From Danio rerio (lineage: Eukaryota; Chordata; Actinopteri; Cypriniformes; Danionidae), in the NCBI RefSeq assembly GCF_049306965.1, contig NC_133180.1:42827001-42891000 (forward strand): a stretch of DNA of 64,000 bases, in the 5' to 3' direction. The notes below the pieces were generated by a model. It ran no database searches. It was not told where the DNA came from and saw only the letters and a program-made list of their open reading frames with translations. Both the position numbers and the translations under genes were made by a program. This document shows, piece by piece, positions 62,507 to 64,000 of this stretch. Position 1 is the stretch's first letter; every line of letters starts with the position of its first letter.

Positions 62507-63823
62507 ATGGCGGTCCAGTTAAGAGTAATTTTAGAAGAACACAACATTCAAAAATTGAAACTTCCAACAGGAATTCCAAATACATTGGAAGATCTTGTTT
62601 CCATAATTACTGCAACTTTCCAATTGCATGGGGAAATTGGACTACTATACCAAGACAGTAACTTTGACAATCAGTTTTTCAGTGTCACCTCAACTGCTGA
62701 CTTGCATGACAAGGCCACTGTTAAAGTGATCCTAAAAGAGCCGACAATCACCCTTGACCTACACCCAGTATTTGAATCATCTACATTGAGTACAGTGAGC
62801 ACCCATCCTGCTAGTACTGCTGAAACGGACATCTGCCCTGCAGATCATGATGCATCCTCAGAGGTGTCAAACTGCGAATCTTCAAGTTCCAGTGATACCA
62901 TTATTCTTCCTGATTCATGTCGCTCTGCTGCATGGCCAGTGCCATTCCAAGTACCAGAGTTTTCCAGAGACATAGAACTAATCCTTGCAGAGGCAAACAA
63001 CTCGTATCATGCCACTGGAAGACACTTCATGGATGCCAGTATTAAATCAGCAATAATGCAAGAGCTTGCAAAAGTAATTTTTTCATACACCGCTTACCCA
63101 ACCAATGAGCAGATCCTCTCAGTAGCTGAAGCCTTGGTTTCTAAGTTTCCATGTCTTAGGGAGCCAGGTTCATTTGCGGGATTATATGGCTGGCAGCAGC
63201 GCATAAAAAACAAGATGCACAATTACCGTGCCAAGCTAAGATCTCGAAAATATTCTTACCCGGAAATTGAAATCAACACCTTAAAAAGGAAGCATCCCGC
63301 TGATGTAGGGTCTTTAAAAAATATAAAAAAGGCCAAAAAAGCAGAGGTTAATTACCTCCCTCCACACCCTACTGGTGAAAGCCAAGAGACACTGGAGAAA
63401 GAGAGACTTGAATTAATTTGTGAAATTACAAAGAAAAACAATGCAAAGATAATTGCAGATAAAATGAATAAAACCTTCTCTAGCCGAAGAATTGAAGTGG
63501 TCAGCCTCAGCCCCTCTGTTGATGTGTTTAAAGAAAGGTGGCCAGCATTATTCACTGAGGCTCAGGTGAGAATTTTTCTTTTTTTCCCCCCCACTAAGAT
63601 ACTTTCATGTGATTACTATGAGATCTGGTCTGTCATTTAACATATAATTTTTGTTCTTTTTACTTCCTAGATCAAGGAGGAGTTCAGACGCATCACAACG
63701 GTTTCCTTGGAGGAGACATTCCTGCGGAAGCTTGATGAGTACACACCTGGTCTTTTGCGGCTAATGCGTGCCAAAGGAGGGGCAGCTGGTTGCAAGATGC
63801 GTCCTCTGCTGGACAGTTTAAAT
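62507..63823 (+). CDS. unnamed fish protein with PB1/ubiquitin-like N-terminus (5' part, runs off window)
   Basis: Coding exons 62507-63565 and 63671-63823 join in phase 0 to give 404 residues, and the frame continues into a further intron at the window end. The start ATG has a good context and follows an acceptor at 62481. Residues 1-80 (MAVQLRVILEEHNIQKLKLP onward) look like a PB1/ubiquitin-like fold. Residues 90-145 are Ser/Thr-rich and probably disordered. Residues about 150-240 form a conserved globular region ending GLYGWQQRIKNKMHNYRAKL. A basic run near 257-280 (KRKH and KNIKKAKKAE) looks like a bipartite nuclear signal. Residues 300-400 are helical and include RWPALF and GGAAGCKMRPLLDSL. 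From memory this pattern belongs to a multi-copy fish family annotated as uncharacterised or SAMD3-like; no enzymatic motif is seen. It has host-like introns, so I treat it as a gene, not a transposon. Confidence 0.7.
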
Positions 63824-64000
63824 GTATGTTATTTTATTTTTTCACAGATATATAATTATTAATATGAGGGAATTAAAAGTTAAATTATTTGTAAACAATT
63901 GCTTTGTTGTGTTAAGTTGAGCTCCTTACCAACCTAAACTAACTTTTAACATCAGTGTGTGAATTCAGTCTTATCCATCTATTTTCTTTGCTGCTTTATC
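63824..64000 (+). other. intron at window end
   Basis: Starts with GTATGT after the exon ending 63823; the next exon is outside the window. Confidence 0.6.

Overview
The window looks like zebrafish (Danio rerio) or a very close cyprinid. The evidence is many copies of the DANA SINE, zebrafish-type palindromic MITEs beginning CAGTTGAAGTCAGAATTATT, Tc1-like and L2-like elements, long TG and AT microsatellites, AT-rich introns, and fish-type host genes with GT-AG introns. Nothing bacterial or plasmid-like is present. All calls come from reading the sequence; no database was searched.

Layout. (1) 1-29.4 kb: the 3' two thirds of pigl (GPI-anchor de-N-acetylase) on the + strand. Five coding exons are spread over 25.6 kb, and the upstream exons carrying the N-terminus lie outside the window. 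Its introns are packed with repeats: palindromic MITEs, two families of larger TIR elements with one nested in the other, an L2-like LINE, an I/Nimb-like LINE end, and two Tc1-like elements. (2) 30.7-33.0 kb: cenpv on the - strand, five exons, 149 aa, tail to tail with pigl. (3) 36.3-41.5 kb: a polyubiquitin gene on the + strand with a TATA box, a non-coding first exon, a 2.66 kb first intron and nine head-to-tail ubiquitin units. The order pigl-cenpv-ubiquitin matches human 17p11.2 (PIGL-CENPV-UBB), so I call it ubb. (4) 44.1-57.8 kb: three CXC chemokine genes of the CXCL9/10/11 type on the - strand. Two are almost identical (one amino-acid difference) and lie in a tandem segmental duplication. 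The third is diverged and has a textbook ISRE beside its TATA box. Mobile elements (DANA, Tc1-like, CACTG-TIR elements, a solo LTR) have split the duplicated flanks. (5) 60.7-64 kb: the 5' end of a + strand gene for an unnamed fish protein with a PB1/ubiquitin-like N-terminus and a lysine-rich nuclear-localisation-like segment; it runs off the window.

The genes are not a pathway. Pigl acts in GPI-anchor synthesis at the ER, Cenpv is a zinc-binding GFA-fold protein, ubb supplies ubiquitin, and the chemokines are secreted immune signals. The most informative signals are the trimeric higher-order structure inside ubb, the chemokine duplication with its built-in insertion history, the ISRE/kappaB-like promoters, the partly erased last intron of the third chemokine, and a CACTG-TIR element inserted into a Tc1 copy with a 2-bp target duplication.
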